DNA of 45,487 nt, taken from the NCBI GenBank assembly GCA_031365725.1, contig JANLYQ010000118.1:1-45487 (forward strand), in the 5' to 3' direction. This document shows, in pieces, positions 24,712-32,636 of the stretch (position 1 is its first letter; each line of letters begins with the position of its first letter). The position numbers and the translations under genes are program-made. This stretch comes from JANLYQ01 sp031365725. GTDB taxonomy: Bacteria; Actinomycetota; Actinomycetes; JACCUZ01. The notes beneath the pieces were generated by a model that had not been told where the DNA came from, ran no database searches, and was given only the letters and a program-made list of their open reading frames with translations.

Positions 24712-25026
24712 CTATCGGTGCGCGGCGCCCGCGCCCACACCGGTGGCGGTCGCGAGCACCTCGAAGGCACTCGGCTCGGGGACCGCATGTGCCATCACCG
24801 CAGGGGCCGTCATCTTCACGTCGTACGACGACAAGGCACGGCGATAGGCACCGACGCCCGCCCAGTGCGTCACGAGCAGCCACAGCTCCGGCTCGTCCGG
24901 CGCCCGACACAGGTGGCCGCCGACGAAGCCAGGCAGCGTGGCGAACAGCGTCATCAGGTCCTCGGCGCAGGTGCGCCATGCATCGGCCCCCGGTTCCGGC
25001 ACGCGCAGGCGGGTGGCGACGATCAC
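24712..25026 (-). CDS. Antibiotic biosynthesis monooxygenase (ABM)-fold protein
   Basis: A 104-residue protein of the dimeric alpha-beta barrel ABM superfamily (MIVATRLRVP...TLFATLPGFVGGHLCRAPDEPELWLLVTHWAG). Members act as cofactor-free oxygenases or heme-related proteins, but many have no known role. The start is GTG 25026. A TAGGGT hexamer at -12 to -7 makes a leaderless transcript likely. It sits upstream of glyS on the same strand and is divergent from the zinc operon. It is often found beside housekeeping genes in actinobacteria. Confidence 0.75.
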   Translation of the reverse strand: MIVATRLRVPEPGADAWRTCAEDLMTLFATLPGFVGGHLCRAPDEPELWLLVTHWAGVGAYRRALSSYDVKMTAPAVMAHAVPEPSAFEVLATATGVGAGAAHR

Positions 25027-25032
25027 CTGTCG

Positions 25033-25038
25033 ACCCTA
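25033..25038 (-). promoter_or_regulatory. -10 hexamer TAGGGT for the ABM gene
   Basis: On the minus strand TAGGGT ends six bases before GTG 25026, matching leaderless spacing. Confidence 0.55.
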
Positions 25039-25149
25039 GCCGCCCCCCACCTGTCACGTGACACCACGGGCGAGCAGAAAGGCGCGACACACTCGCCTTA
25101 CGTTTCAGTTGGAGGAGGAGACGGGGGTGGGCCGCGGCCGCATGGGAAT

Positions 25150-25168
25150 GAAAACGGTTGTCGTTTGC
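25150..25168. promoter_or_regulatory. Zur box
   Basis: GAAAACGGTTGTCGTTTGC is an inverted repeat (AAACG, five bases, CGTTT at its core). It fits the Zur/Fur-type 19-mer GAAAATGATTGTCATTTTC at 15 of 19 positions. It ends four bases before the TACCGT -10 of the ZIP transporter gene, so bound Zur would block RNA polymerase. Confidence 0.75.
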
Positions 25169-25172
25169 GTGC

Positions 25173-25178
25173 TACCGT
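25173..25178 (+). promoter_or_regulatory. -10 hexamer TACCGT of the zinc operon
   Basis: TACCGT ends seven bases before ATG 25186; no ribosome site lies between, so the mRNA is probably leaderless. Confidence 0.55.
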
Positions 25179-25185
25179 CGACCCC

Positions 25186-25920
25186 ATGCCTGTCGTCTTC
25201 GCCCTCGCCGCGGTGCTGTCCACCGCGCTCGGCGGCATCGTCGCGCTGCGCAGCCGGGACCATCTGCACCTGATCCTCGGCTTCGCCGCCGGGGTGATGC
25301 TCGGGTTGGTGGCTTTCGACCTGCTGCCCGAGCTGTTCTCGCTGTCCGACGCGACGCTGGCGGGCGTGCCGGCGGTGATGGTGGCCTTCGCCGCCGGCTT
25401 CCTGCTGCTGCACGTCGTCGAGCGCTCGGTGGCCATGCACGCAGCCCACGAGGGCGAGTACAGCTCGCACGACCACCACAACCCCGAGGTCGGCATCGCC
25501 TCCGGACTCGCCCTGGCCGCACACTCCTTCCTCGACGGCGTCGGCATCGGCCTCGCCTTCCAGGTGGGCAACACCGTGGGGTACGCCGTGGCGCTGGCTG
25601 TCATCGCCCACGACTTCGCCGACGGTCTCAACGCGGTCACGGTGATGAGGGCACACGGCAACTCCCGGACCCGCCAGGTGGCCATGCTGATCGCCGACGC
25701 CCTGGCGCCGGTGCTGGGAGCGCTGTCCACGCTGTTCTTCACCGTCGGCGACACGGTGCTCGCGCTCTACCTCGGCGGATTCGCCGGCTTCCTGCTCTAC
25801 CTCGCGACCGCGGACATCCTTCCCGAGGCGCACGCCCACCACCCGTCCCGGCTGACCCTGCTCAGCACCCTCGGCGGCGTCGGGCTGATGTGGTTCGTCG
25901 TCGCCGCGTCAGCCGGCTAA
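25186..25920 (+). CDS. ZIP family zinc transporter
   Basis: A 244-residue membrane protein with about eight hydrophobic segments. The ZIP metal-site helices are present: HSFLDGVGIGLAFQ and HDFADGLNAVTVM (the HxxxD/HxxxG-type motifs of helices 4 and 5). A His-rich cytoplasmic loop (EYSSHDHHNPE) separates helices 3 and 4. It most resembles the GufA-like ZIP branch, which imports Zn and other divalent metals. A frame open far upstream is not used: the TACCGT promoter and Zur box fix the ATG at 25186. The next gene, seven bases on, encodes a Fur-family regulator, so this is a self-regulated zinc-uptake operon. Confidence 0.88.
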   Translation: MPVVFALAAVLSTALGGIVALRSRDHLHLILGFAAGVMLGLVAFDLLPELFSLSDATLAGVPAVMVAFAAGFLLLHVVERSVAMHAAHEGEYSSHDHHNPEVGIASGLALAAHSFLDGVGIGLAFQVGNTVGYAVALAVIAHDFADGLNAVTVMRAHGNSRTRQVAMLIADALAPVLGALSTLFFTVGDTVLALYLGGFAGFLLYLATADILPEAHAHHPSRLTLLSTLGGVGLMWFVVAASAG

Positions 25921-25927
25921 GGCAACG

Positions 25928-26305
25928 ATGAGCCGTCAACGAGCCGCTGTCGCCGCCGAGCTCGCCCGGGAGGACGCCTTCCGCAGCGCGCAGGACATCC
26001 ACGCCAGCCTGCGCACGGGCGGGCACCGGATCGGCCTGACCACCGTCTACCGCGCGCTGCAAGGTCTGGTGGAGTCCGCCGAGATCGACGTGCTGCGCAC
26101 CGACGACGGCGAGGCGACCTATCGCGCCTGCTCCGCCGGTCACCACCACCACCTGGTCTGCCGCCGCTGCGGGGTGACCGTGGAGGTCGCCGGCCGGGCG
26201 GTCGAGTCCTGGGCCGAACGCGTGGCGCAGGCCCACAACTTCGTTGACGTCGAGCACACTGTGGAGGTGTTCGGCACCTGCCGGACCTGCGCCTCGGGGG
26301 ATTGA
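25928..26305 (+). CDS. zur: Fur family regulator, probable Zur
   Basis: A 125-residue metalloregulator. The winged helix includes FRSAQDIHASLR and the recognition segment GLTTVYRALQGL. The metal-binding part has HHHHLVCRRCG and the C-terminal CRTC, i.e. both CxxC pairs of a structural Zn site. Linkage to a ZIP transporter and a good Zur box upstream point to zinc rather than iron sensing. When zinc is plentiful it should repress its own operon. The N terminus is short (few residues before QRAAV), as in actinobacterial Zur. Confidence 0.85.
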   Translation: MSRQRAAVAAELAREDAFRSAQDIHASLRTGGHRIGLTTVYRALQGLVESAEIDVLRTDDGEATYRACSAGHHHHLVCRRCGVTVEVAGRAVESWAERVAQAHNFVDVEHTVEVFGTCRTCASGD

Positions 26306-26307
26306 TC

Positions 26308-27141
26308 GTGAACAGTCCACATCGCGCGCTCGGGCTACGCACCCAGGCGTTCGCCGTCGCAACCGCGGCGGCCATCGGCCTCGTCGCCGGGGCCGCCCCC
26401 GCTGCCGCCGGCACTGCCTGCGCGCCGACCGTGATCGCCCATCGCGGCGACTCGTCGCGCGCGCCGGAGAACACCATGCCCGCGTTCCGCTCGGCGCTGC
26501 GCGTCGGCGCCGGCACCATCGAGACCGACGTGCAGTTCACCGCCGACGGCGTGCCGGTTCTCATGCACGACCCCATCATCGACCGCACCACCGACGGCAC
26601 CGGACCTGTGTCGGCCCTGACGCTCGCCCAGGTGCGCGGGCTCGACGCAGGCAGCTGGTTCCACCGACGTTGGGCCGGCACCCGGGTGCCGACGATGGCG
26701 GCCATGCTCGCTCTCGCGTACGGCCACCACGCCAGGGTGCAGCTCGAGCTCAAGGTGCGACCGACAACCGAGCAGCTCGCCACGTTCCTGGGGCAGCTGC
26801 GTCAGGTGTCGATGGGGCCTTCCGTCGTGGTCAACAGCTTCGACCAGCAGACCGTGCTCGACGTACGAGCCGCGGCTCCCGACATCGCCACTGCCCTCAT
26901 CGACTACAAGGGTTTCCGCGACCCGGGCTCGGTGCTGCGGTTCGGCACGACCTACATCGTCAACCAGGCAGCTGTCACCCGGTCACGGGTCCAGGCGTGG
27001 GCCGACGCCGGCATTGCGGTGCGGCCGTGGGTGGTCGACTCGGTGAGCGGCTGGAAGCGGATGGCCTACGACCACGCGACCGCCACCATCACCGACAGGC
27101 CGACGGCCTACCTCGCCTGGGCGCGTTCCTACTGCCGTTGA
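26308..27141 (+). CDS. Secreted glycerophosphodiester phosphodiesterase
   Basis: A 277-residue protein with an N-terminal signal peptide (AxA near residue 34), so it acts outside the membrane. The GDPD TIM barrel has VIAHRGDSSRAPENT (catalytic H45, R46, E54), ETDVQFTADGVPVLMHDP (metal ligands E72, D74 and acid/base H87) and QLELKV. It hydrolyses deacylated phospholipids or teichoic-acid-like phosphodiesters to glycerol-3-phosphate. GTG 26308 has GGGGG seven bases upstream and follows the zur stop by two bases, so it is probably co-transcribed with the zinc genes. The TTG at 26302 is a weaker start. It converges with uppS, one base apart. Confidence 0.87.
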   Translation: MNSPHRALGLRTQAFAVATAAAIGLVAGAAPAAAGTACAPTVIAHRGDSSRAPENTMPAFRSALRVGAGTIETDVQFTADGVPVLMHDPIIDRTTDGTGPVSALTLAQVRGLDAGSWFHRRWAGTRVPTMAAMLALAYGHHARVQLELKVRPTTEQLATFLGQLRQVSMGPSVVVNSFDQQTVLDVRAAAPDIATALIDYKGFRDPGSVLRFGTTYIVNQAAVTRSRVQAWADAGIAVRPWVVDSVSGWKRMAYDHATATITDRPTAYLAWARSYCR

Positions 27142-27142
27142 C

Positions 27143-27985
27143 CTAGGGGCGCTGGGCCAGCGGCGCGACGTTGGGCACCGCCCCGCCGTAGCGACGGTCC
27201 CGACGCGCATAGGTCTCGATCGCCTGCCACAGATGGGTGCGGTCGAAGTCGGGCCACAGCGTGTCGAGGAACACCATCTCCGCGTACGCCGACTGCCAGA
27301 GCAGGAAGTTGGAGGTGCGCTGCTCCCCCGACGAGCGCACGAACAGATCGACGTCAGGGATGTCCGGCTCGTCGAGGTGCCGCGCGATCGTGCGCTCGTC
27401 GATGCGCTCGGGGTCGAGTCGACCGGCCGCCACCTCGCGAGCGATGGCGCTCACTGCGTCGGCGATCTCGGCCCGGCCGCCGTAGTTGACGCAGAACTGC
27501 AACGTGATGACGTCGTTGCCCTTCGTGCGCTCCTCGGCCTCCTGCAGCTCGTTGATGACGCTGCGCCACAGTCGTCGGTGCCGCCCGGCCCAACGCACCC
27601 GCACCCCGATGGCATCGAGCTCGTCCCGTCGGCGATGGATCACGTCACGGTTGAACCCCATGAGGAAGCGCACCTCGTCCGGCGACCGTTTCCAGTTCTC
27701 GGTCGAGAAGGCGTAGGCCGACAGGTGCCGCACCCCGATCTCCACCGCGCCATGGATGACATCGAGCAGCGCGGCCTCGCCGGCCTCGTGACCCTCGGTC
27801 CGGGGCAGGCCGCGCTCCTTGGCCCAGCGGCCGTTGCCGTCCATGACGATCGCCACGTGCGCCGGCACCAGCTCGGGCGGCAGCAGCGGCGGTCGAGCAC
27901 CGGAGTGGTGCGGCCGCGGCGGCTCGACGACCCGACCAGCTGACCGGCGTACCCGATCTGCCGGTGTCGTCCTCGCCCGCCGCAC
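27143..27985 (-). CDS. uppS: Isoprenyl transferase (undecaprenyl/decaprenyl diphosphate synthase)
   Basis: A 280-residue cis-prenyltransferase making the lipid carrier for cell-wall synthesis. Motifs: HVAIVMDGNGRWAKERG (catalytic Asp ~49), YAFSTENWKRS, QFCVNYGGRAEI, and the C-terminal RSSGEQRTSNFLLWQSAYAE. The frame allows GTG 28003, but a TAGGGT hexamer inside that extension, seven bases before GTG 27985, argues for a shorter leaderless product. It lies 24 bases after recO on the same strand. Confidence 0.93.
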   Translation of the reverse strand: MRRARTTPADRVRRSAGRVVEPPRPHHSGARPPLLPPELVPAHVAIVMDGNGRWAKERGLPRTEGHEAGEAALLDVIHGAVEIGVRHLSAYAFSTENWKRSPDEVRFLMGFNRDVIHRRRDELDAIGVRVRWAGRHRRLWRSVINELQEAEERTKGNDVITLQFCVNYGGRAEIADAVSAIAREVAAGRLDPERIDERTIARHLDEPDIPDVDLFVRSSGEQRTSNFLLWQSAYAEMVFLDTLWPDFDRTHLWQAIETYARRDRRYGGAVPNVAPLAQRP

Positions 27986-27992
27986 GGCACCG

Positions 27993-27998
27993 ACCCTA
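27993..27998 (-). promoter_or_regulatory. -10 hexamer TAGGGT within the recO-uppS gap
   Basis: It ends seven bases before GTG 27985 and provides uppS with its own leaderless promoter in addition to read-through from recO. Confidence 0.5.
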
Positions 27999-28009
27999 GC
28001 CACCGCGAC

Positions 28010-28741
28010 TCAGGTGCGTTCGACCAGCGGCAGCGAACGCAGCCCACGCTCGAGGTGCCACTGGAGGTAGGCCGCGACCAGACCGCTGCCTTCGTTGCGG
28101 TGCCGCGCCTCGCTGGCGTCGGCCAGCGGCCAGTCACCGGTGAGCAACGCCGAGAGCAGGTCCAACGTCGCGCGCGCCGGGGATACCGAGCCGGGTGGCC
28201 GGCACGATCCGCACACGGCGCCACCCGACGGCACGTTGAAGAACGGGTGCGGTCCCGGCGCTGCGCACCGCGCACAGTCGTCGAAGGACGCGGCATAGCC
28301 GGCGACCGCCAGCGACCGCAGCAAGAACGCATCGAGCACCAGCCCCGGTGCGTGCGCGCCCTCAGCGAGGGTGCGCAAACCCCCGACCAGCAACAGGAAC
28401 TGCTGGGTCGCCGGTTCCTTCTCCTCTGCCGTCAACCGCTCGGCCGTCTCCAGCATCGCGGTGCCGGAGGTGTAGCGGCCGTAGTCGGCCGAGATGCGGT
28501 CGCCGTAGGAGGAGATGCTCTCGGCTTGCTCGACCACGTCCAGCGACCGGCCCTCGTAGAACTGCAGGTCGACGTGGCTGAACGGCTCGAGCCGCGCCCC
28601 GAACTTCGACCGGGTCCGGCGCACCCCCTTGCCGACCGCGCGGACCCGACCGTGGGCGCGCGTCAGCAGGGTCACGATGCGGTCGGCCTCACCCAGCTTC
28701 TGGGTGCGTAGGACCACACCCTCGTCGCGGTAGAGAGGCAC
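28010..28741 (-). CDS. recO: DNA repair protein RecO
   Basis: A 243-residue protein that loads RecA at gaps together with RecF/RecR. The N-terminal OB fold begins PLYRDEGVVLRTQKLGEADRI, followed by a helical domain. A Cys4 zinc site (CARCAAPG...GGAVCGSC) marks the C-terminal half. The usual start VPLYRDEG is GTG 28741; a GACAAT hexamer at -12 to -7 fits a leaderless mRNA. A longer frame would overlap moeA by seven bases. Order moeA-recO-uppS on one strand. Confidence 0.92.
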   Translation of the reverse strand: MPLYRDEGVVLRTQKLGEADRIVTLLTRAHGRVRAVGKGVRRTRSKFGARLEPFSHVDLQFYEGRSLDVVEQAESISSYGDRISADYGRYTSGTAMLETAERLTAEEKEPATQQFLLLVGGLRTLAEGAHAPGLVLDAFLLRSLAVAGYAASFDDCARCAAPGPHPFFNVPSGGAVCGSCRPPGSVSPARATLDLLSALLTGDWPLADASEARHRNEGSGLVAAYLQWHLERGLRSLPLVERT

Positions 28742-28747
28742 CTGGCC

Positions 28748-28753
28748 ATTGTC
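28748..28753 (-). promoter_or_regulatory. -10-like GACAAT before recO
   Basis: GACAAT occupies -12 to -7 of GTG 28741. The identical hexamer at the same offset occurs before dusB (15986-15991), suggesting a recurrent -10 variant. Confidence 0.4.
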
Positions 28754-28767
28754 GCCGACGGACGCCT

Positions 28768-29922
28768 TCACCACCGCAGGCTGAGCACCTCGAGCCGGCG
28801 CGTCGTCGTGGCTGCCGGCGGCTCCGTGTCACTACCAGGGGGTACGACGGCCAACCCGTCAGCTGCGGCGAGCCCGCGCAGCATGGCCGGCCCCGCAAAG
28901 TGCAGCAGCTCACGACCCAGCACCGGCACCAGCCGGGTGTCGCTCGGGTGGGTCGTCACCGGTCCGGCGACCTCTCGGGTAACCGGGGGCTCCGACCGTC
29001 GACCGGACAGCCTGTCCAGCAACGGCATGACCAGCGTGGCCACGCCCGACGCCGCGGCCAGCGGGTTGCCGGGCAGCCCGACGACCAGCACCCCGGTCGA
29101 CAGCCGGGCCAGCAGCATCGGGCGCCCAGGGCGCACCGCCACCCCGTCCACGAGCAGGTCGGCGCCGGCCCCCGCCAGCACCGGGCGCAGGTGGTCGGTA
29201 GGCCCTGCGGCAGTGCCGCCGGTGGTGATCACGACGTCGGCAGTGCTGGCGCGCAAGGCATCGGCCAGCACGGCCGGGTCGTCCCCCGGGTGCTGTACGC
29301 CGATCAGCTCGGCTCCCAGTCCGGGCAGCCACGCCGTCAGCAGCGGACCTAACGCGTCCGGCTCGGCTGCCGGTCCACCCAGAAACTCACCCCCCAGCAC
29401 CAGCACCTCGCAGCGCGGCCGGGCCACCACGGTCAGCGACGCACGTCCTGCAGCTGCGGCCAGCCCGACCACCGCAGGTGTGACGACACTGCCCGCGGGG
29501 AGCACCTCGTCGCCCGCCTTGCACTCCTGACCTCGTGGACGCACGTCGGTCCCGTCAGCCACCACCCCCGCGAGCACGTCGCCCGCCAGCGTCCCCCGCT
29601 CGCGGCGCAGCACCGCCCGCGCACCAGCAGGGAGCACGCCGCCGGTCGCGATCGGCAGAGCGTGACCCTCGGCGAGGGCGGAACCCTGCACGCCAGGGCC
29701 GACCCAGCCGCTGGCCAGCCGCCACGGACCGACCCCGGCCACCGCCCAGCCGTCCATCGCCGAGGTGGCCGCGACCGGCAGGTCGGTGGCTGCCACGAGC
29801 GGCTCGGCCAGCACCCCTCCGAGCGCCAGGGCAGGAGCCAGGTGCCGCGCCTCGCGGTGGGCGACGGTCGCGCCGGCCGCCCAGGAGGCCCTGCGCGCGA
29901 CCGCCCACGCCTGCGCTGCCAC
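28768..29922 (-). CDS. moeA: Molybdopterin molybdotransferase MoeA-like
   Basis: A 384-residue protein inserting molybdate into molybdopterin. Recognisable parts: ATSAMDGWAV (domain I), ALPIATGGVLPAGARAV, the MPT-binding TTGGTAAGPTDHLRPVL where many relatives have TGGvSvG-x-xD, GLPGNPLAA, and the C-terminal barrel. Length is slightly short of the ~400-residue norm. The start GTG 29922 is preceded by TACGGT at -13 to -8 and no ribosome site. No other molybdenum-cofactor gene is in the window. The Ala-for-Ser/Val changes in the TGG motif make full activity worth testing. Confidence 0.83.
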   Translation of the reverse strand: MAAQAWAVARRASWAAGATVAHREARHLAPALALGGVLAEPLVAATDLPVAATSAMDGWAVAGVGPWRLASGWVGPGVQGSALAEGHALPIATGGVLPAGARAVLRRERGTLAGDVLAGVVADGTDVRPRGQECKAGDEVLPAGSVVTPAVVGLAAAAGRASLTVVARPRCEVLVLGGEFLGGPAAEPDALGPLLTAWLPGLGAELIGVQHPGDDPAVLADALRASTADVVITTGGTAAGPTDHLRPVLAGAGADLLVDGVAVRPGRPMLLARLSTGVLVVGLPGNPLAAASGVATLVMPLLDRLSGRRSEPPVTREVAGPVTTHPSDTRLVPVLGRELLHFAGPAMLRGLAAADGLAVVPPGSDTEPPAATTTRRLEVLSLRW

Positions 29923-29929
29923 CCGAGGG

Positions 29930-29935
29930 ACCGTA
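29930..29935 (-). promoter_or_regulatory. -10 hexamer TACGGT for moeA
   Basis: It ends seven bases before GTG 29922 on the minus strand; leaderless geometry. Confidence 0.45.
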
Positions 29936-29947
29936 GTCGACGCCCGG

Positions 29948-29965
29948 GTCGGCCGGACGGCCGAC
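29948..29965. repeat. Perfect palindrome GTCGGCCG-GA-CGGCCGAC between moeA and the PilZ gene
   Basis: Eight-base arms with a 2-nt centre, located 13 bp upstream of the moeA -10 in the divergent region. It could be an operator or a hairpin; no known motif matches. Confidence 0.45.
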
Positions 29966-30093
29966 TCGGCGACGACCGGACGGTCAGCACAAAGGGTGCA
30001 GAAGGCTCACGCCCCCGAGCGCTTCGCGACGTAGCGTGTTCATCAGGTCACCGCGAGCATGCGGGGCCGTCGACCGCGCACGAGGGGACCTCA

Positions 30094-30774
30094 GTGAGCA
30101 CCATGGCGGACAGCACGAGTGCAGCCGGACCAGCCGCTGCGAGCGGCATCGGCAGCACGGGCGACTGTGGCCCGGCGGCGGTGCCGGCGGGGACCATCGT
30201 GACCGTGCTGAGCCATGCCGACGGCCAACCGGTCGCCGCGACGGTGCAGACCTGGTCAGCGGGCGACGAGGGCCTGGTCATCTCGGCCCGGCTCACCGTC
30301 GGCGCAGCCGTGGTGGCCCGGCTCGCCGACCACAGGGTGTGGGTGTCGCTGACCCACGATGCGCCGGGCTTCACGGTCTTCGGCGGCATCGCGCACGCAG
30401 CTGGCGACGACTCGCTCGACGTCACCGGCGTTGCTCCCCTGGTGCGCGAGGCTCGCCGCACTGCTCCCCGGGCCGCCGCGACCACACGCGTGATGGTGAC
30501 GACCCCGTCGCTGCGCACCCACGACCTTCGGGCCGTCGACCTCGGCCGTGGCGGTGTCCGCGTGTCGCTGCAGGAGCCCGCCGAGCTGACCGCGGGCGAG
30601 CGCGTCACCGTCGAGGTCCACCTCGAGGACGGCGCCACGGTGCTCGCCGGCGGCCAGGTGGCCCGGGTCGACGAGGCCGCCGGGCAGGCGGTCGTACGGT
30701 TCGACGAGCTGGCGAACGCCGAAGGCTCCCGCCTCGACCGCTTCGCCCTGCTCCGCCTGACCGCGCCCCGCTAG
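30094..30774 (+). CDS. PilZ-domain protein
   Basis: A 226-residue protein with an N-terminal YcgR-like barrel (GTIVTVLSHADGQPVAATVQTW) and a C-terminal PilZ domain. The PilZ signature appears as REARR/RTAPR (RxxxR) followed by DLGRGGVRV, where the usual D/N-x-S-x-x-G has Gly for Ser. PilZ domains bind cyclic di-GMP, but this Ser change may weaken binding. GTG 30094 has GAGGGG six bases upstream. A TAGCGT about 60 bases upstream could be its -10. No flagellar or pilus genes are nearby, so the output is unknown. Confidence 0.7.
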   Translation: MSTMADSTSAAGPAAASGIGSTGDCGPAAVPAGTIVTVLSHADGQPVAATVQTWSAGDEGLVISARLTVGAAVVARLADHRVWVSLTHDAPGFTVFGGIAHAAGDDSLDVTGVAPLVREARRTAPRAAATTRVMVTTPSLRTHDLRAVDLGRGGVRVSLQEPAELTAGERVTVEVHLEDGATVLAGGQVARVDEAAGQAVVRFDELANAEGSRLDRFALLRLTAPR

Positions 30775-30791
30775 CCCGCTCGGCGCCCGCT

Positions 30792-32498
30792 CTAGCCGAC
30801 CGCCCTGTTGAGCGCCGAGACGACGGCGCGCAACGACGCAGTGACGATGTTGGCGTCGATGCCGACCCCCCACACGATGCGCTCGCCGATAGCGCACTCG
30901 ACGTAGGCTGCCGCGCGCGCGTCGCCGCCGGAGGACAACGCATGCTCGGCATAGTCGAGCACCCGCACCTCGTGGCCCACGGATGCGAGCGCGTCGACGA
31001 ACGCCGCGATCGGGCCGTTGCCACGGCCCTTCACCGACCGCTTGTCGCCCTCGACGATCAACGTCACGTCGAGCTCGTCGTCGGTGTCGATCGCGGCGGA
31101 CGTGTGGTGGGTGTCCAACCACACCGGCGTACGCCGGGACAGGTACTCGGCGTCGAACGCCTCCCACATCGCCGCCGGGGAGACCTCGCCACCATCGGCA
31201 TCGGTGCGGGCCTGGATGACCTGGCTGAACTCGATCTGCAGACGTCGCGGCAGGTCGAGGTGGTGCTCGGTGCGCATGATGTAGGCGACGCCGCCCTTGC
31301 CCGACTGGGAGTTGACCCGGATCACGGCCTCGTAGGACCGGCCCACGTCCTTGGGGTCGATCGGTAGGTAAGGCACTGCCCAGCGGAAGTCTGCGACCGG
31401 CACCCCGGCCTCGGCCGCGTCGCGCTCCATCCAGTCCAGGCCCTTCTTGATCGCGTCCTGGTGCGAGCCGGAGAAGGCGGTGTAGACGAGGTCACCCCCG
31501 TAGGGGTGCCGCTCGTGGACCGGCAGCTGGTTGCAGTACTCCACGGTCCGGCGTACGTCGTCGATGTCGGAGAAGTCGATCTGCGGGTCGACGCCCTGGG
31601 AGAACAGGTTCAGCCCGAGGGTCACCAGGCAGACGTTGCCGGTGCGCTCGCCGTTGCCGAACAGGCAGCCCTCGATGCGATCGGCACCGGCGAGGTAGCC
31701 CAGCTCGGCCGCCGCGACTGCCGTGCCGCGGTCGTTGTGGGGGTGCAGGGAGAGCACCAGTGAGTCGCGGTGGGCGAGGTTGCGGTGCATCCACTCGATC
31801 GAGTCGGCGTAGACGTTGGGGGTCGCCATCTCGACGGTGGCCGGCAGGTTGACGACCACTTTGTGGTCCGGGCTCGGCGCCCAGACGTCGTTGACCGCGT
31901 CGCACACCCGCAGCGCGAACTCCAGCTCGGTGCCCGTATAGGACTCCGGGGAGTACTCGAAGAAGACGTCGGTAGCAGCAACGGTCTCGGTGAGTTTCCG
32001 GCATAGCCGGGCACCCTGCACCGCGATGTCGACGATGCCGTCTTCCGGCAGTCCGAAGACGACCCGACGCTGCAGGGTCGACGTCGAGTTGTAGAGGTGC
32101 ACGATCGCCTGCTTGGCTCCTCGGATCGACTCGAAGGTCCGCTCGATCAGTGCATCGCGCGCCTGGGTCAGCACCTGGATCGTGACGTCGTCGGGGATCA
32201 GGTCGTCCTCGACGAGCTGGCGCACGAAGTCGAAGTCGGTCTGGCTGGCGGACGGGAAGCCGACCTCGATCTCCTTGTAGCCCATCGTGACCAGGAGGTC
32301 GAACATCCGGCGCTTGCGCCCTGGGCTCATCGGGTCGATCAGGGCCTGGTTGCCGTCGCGGAGGTCGACCGCGCACCAGCGCGGGGCCTCGGTCGCGACC
32401 CGGCCCGGCCAGGTGCGGTCGGCGAGGTCGACGGGGCTGAAGGCGGGATAGCGATTGATCGGCATGCCCGAAGGCTGCTGGGGGTGCGTGCTGCTCAT
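30792..32498 (-). CDS. leuA: 2-Isopropylmalate synthase
   Basis: A 568-residue LeuA of the actinobacterial (LeuA2) type, which condenses 2-ketoisovalerate with acetyl-CoA in the first committed step of leucine synthesis. CAVDLRDGNQALIDPMSPG and EVGFPSASQTDFDF form the active site; LSLHPHNDRGTAVAA gives the metal His pair; LFGNGERTGN follows. The last ~130 residues are the leucine-sensing LeuA dimer domain. ATG 32498 was chosen; GTG 32507 is three codons longer. It is preceded by a Leu-rich leader peptide and pairing segments typical of attenuation, so both feedback inhibition and ribosome-mediated control are expected. Confidence 0.95.
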   Translation of the reverse strand: MSSTHPQQPSGMPINRYPAFSPVDLADRTWPGRVATEAPRWCAVDLRDGNQALIDPMSPGRKRRMFDLLVTMGYKEIEVGFPSASQTDFDFVRQLVEDDLIPDDVTIQVLTQARDALIERTFESIRGAKQAIVHLYNSTSTLQRRVVFGLPEDGIVDIAVQGARLCRKLTETVAATDVFFEYSPESYTGTELEFALRVCDAVNDVWAPSPDHKVVVNLPATVEMATPNVYADSIEWMHRNLAHRDSLVLSLHPHNDRGTAVAAAELGYLAGADRIEGCLFGNGERTGNVCLVTLGLNLFSQGVDPQIDFSDIDDVRRTVEYCNQLPVHERHPYGGDLVYTAFSGSHQDAIKKGLDWMERDAAEAGVPVADFRWAVPYLPIDPKDVGRSYEAVIRVNSQSGKGGVAYIMRTEHHLDLPRRLQIEFSQVIQARTDADGGEVSPAAMWEAFDAEYLSRRTPVWLDTHHTSAAIDTDDELDVTLIVEGDKRSVKGRGNGPIAAFVDALASVGHEVRVLDYAEHALSSGGDARAAAYVECAIGERIVWGVGIDANIVTASLRAVVSALNRAVG

Positions 32499-32537
32499 GG
32501 GGTCCACTCGTTCACTCTCTGGGTCGTCGCGGGCTGC

Positions 32538-32601
32538 GGCCGGAAACAGGCGAGCACTCCGCGGCGAGGGGACCGGCCTCTAGGAGAGTGCCCCGCCGCG
32601 G
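32538..32601 (-). promoter_or_regulatory. leuA attenuator: alternative RNA stems
   Basis: CCGCGGCG inside the leader frame (32594-32601) can pair with CGCCGCGG downstream (32559-32566). GCACTC at the end of the leader frame (32586-32591) can pair with GAGTGC (32554-32559), which overlaps the same downstream strand. GGCCGG (32573-32578) can pair with CCGGCC (32538-32543). These compete, as needed for an attenuator. No strong T-run is seen, so the off-state may be Rho-dependent or block translation. Confidence 0.6.
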
Positions 32602-32630
32602 CGACCGAGAAGGAGCAGGCGCAACCGCAT
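32580..32630 (-). CDS. leuL: Leucine leader peptide for leuA
   Basis: A 16-codon frame encoding MRLRLLLLGRRGGALS, ending in TAG. Leu codons fill positions 3 and 5-8 in a row. It starts with ATG six bases after a TACGCT hexamer (32637-32642), so the transcript begins at the leader's first codon. It lies 81 bases upstream of leuA and overlaps half of the proposed attenuator. When charged leucyl-tRNA is scarce the ribosome should stall in the Leu run and free the downstream RNA. It was found by reading the 5' leader of leuA; it is too short for routine gene finding. Similar Leu-rich leaders precede leuA in Streptomyces and corynebacteria. Confidence 0.75.
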   Translation of the reverse strand: MRLRLLLLGRRGGALS

Positions 32631-32636
32631 GAGCGA

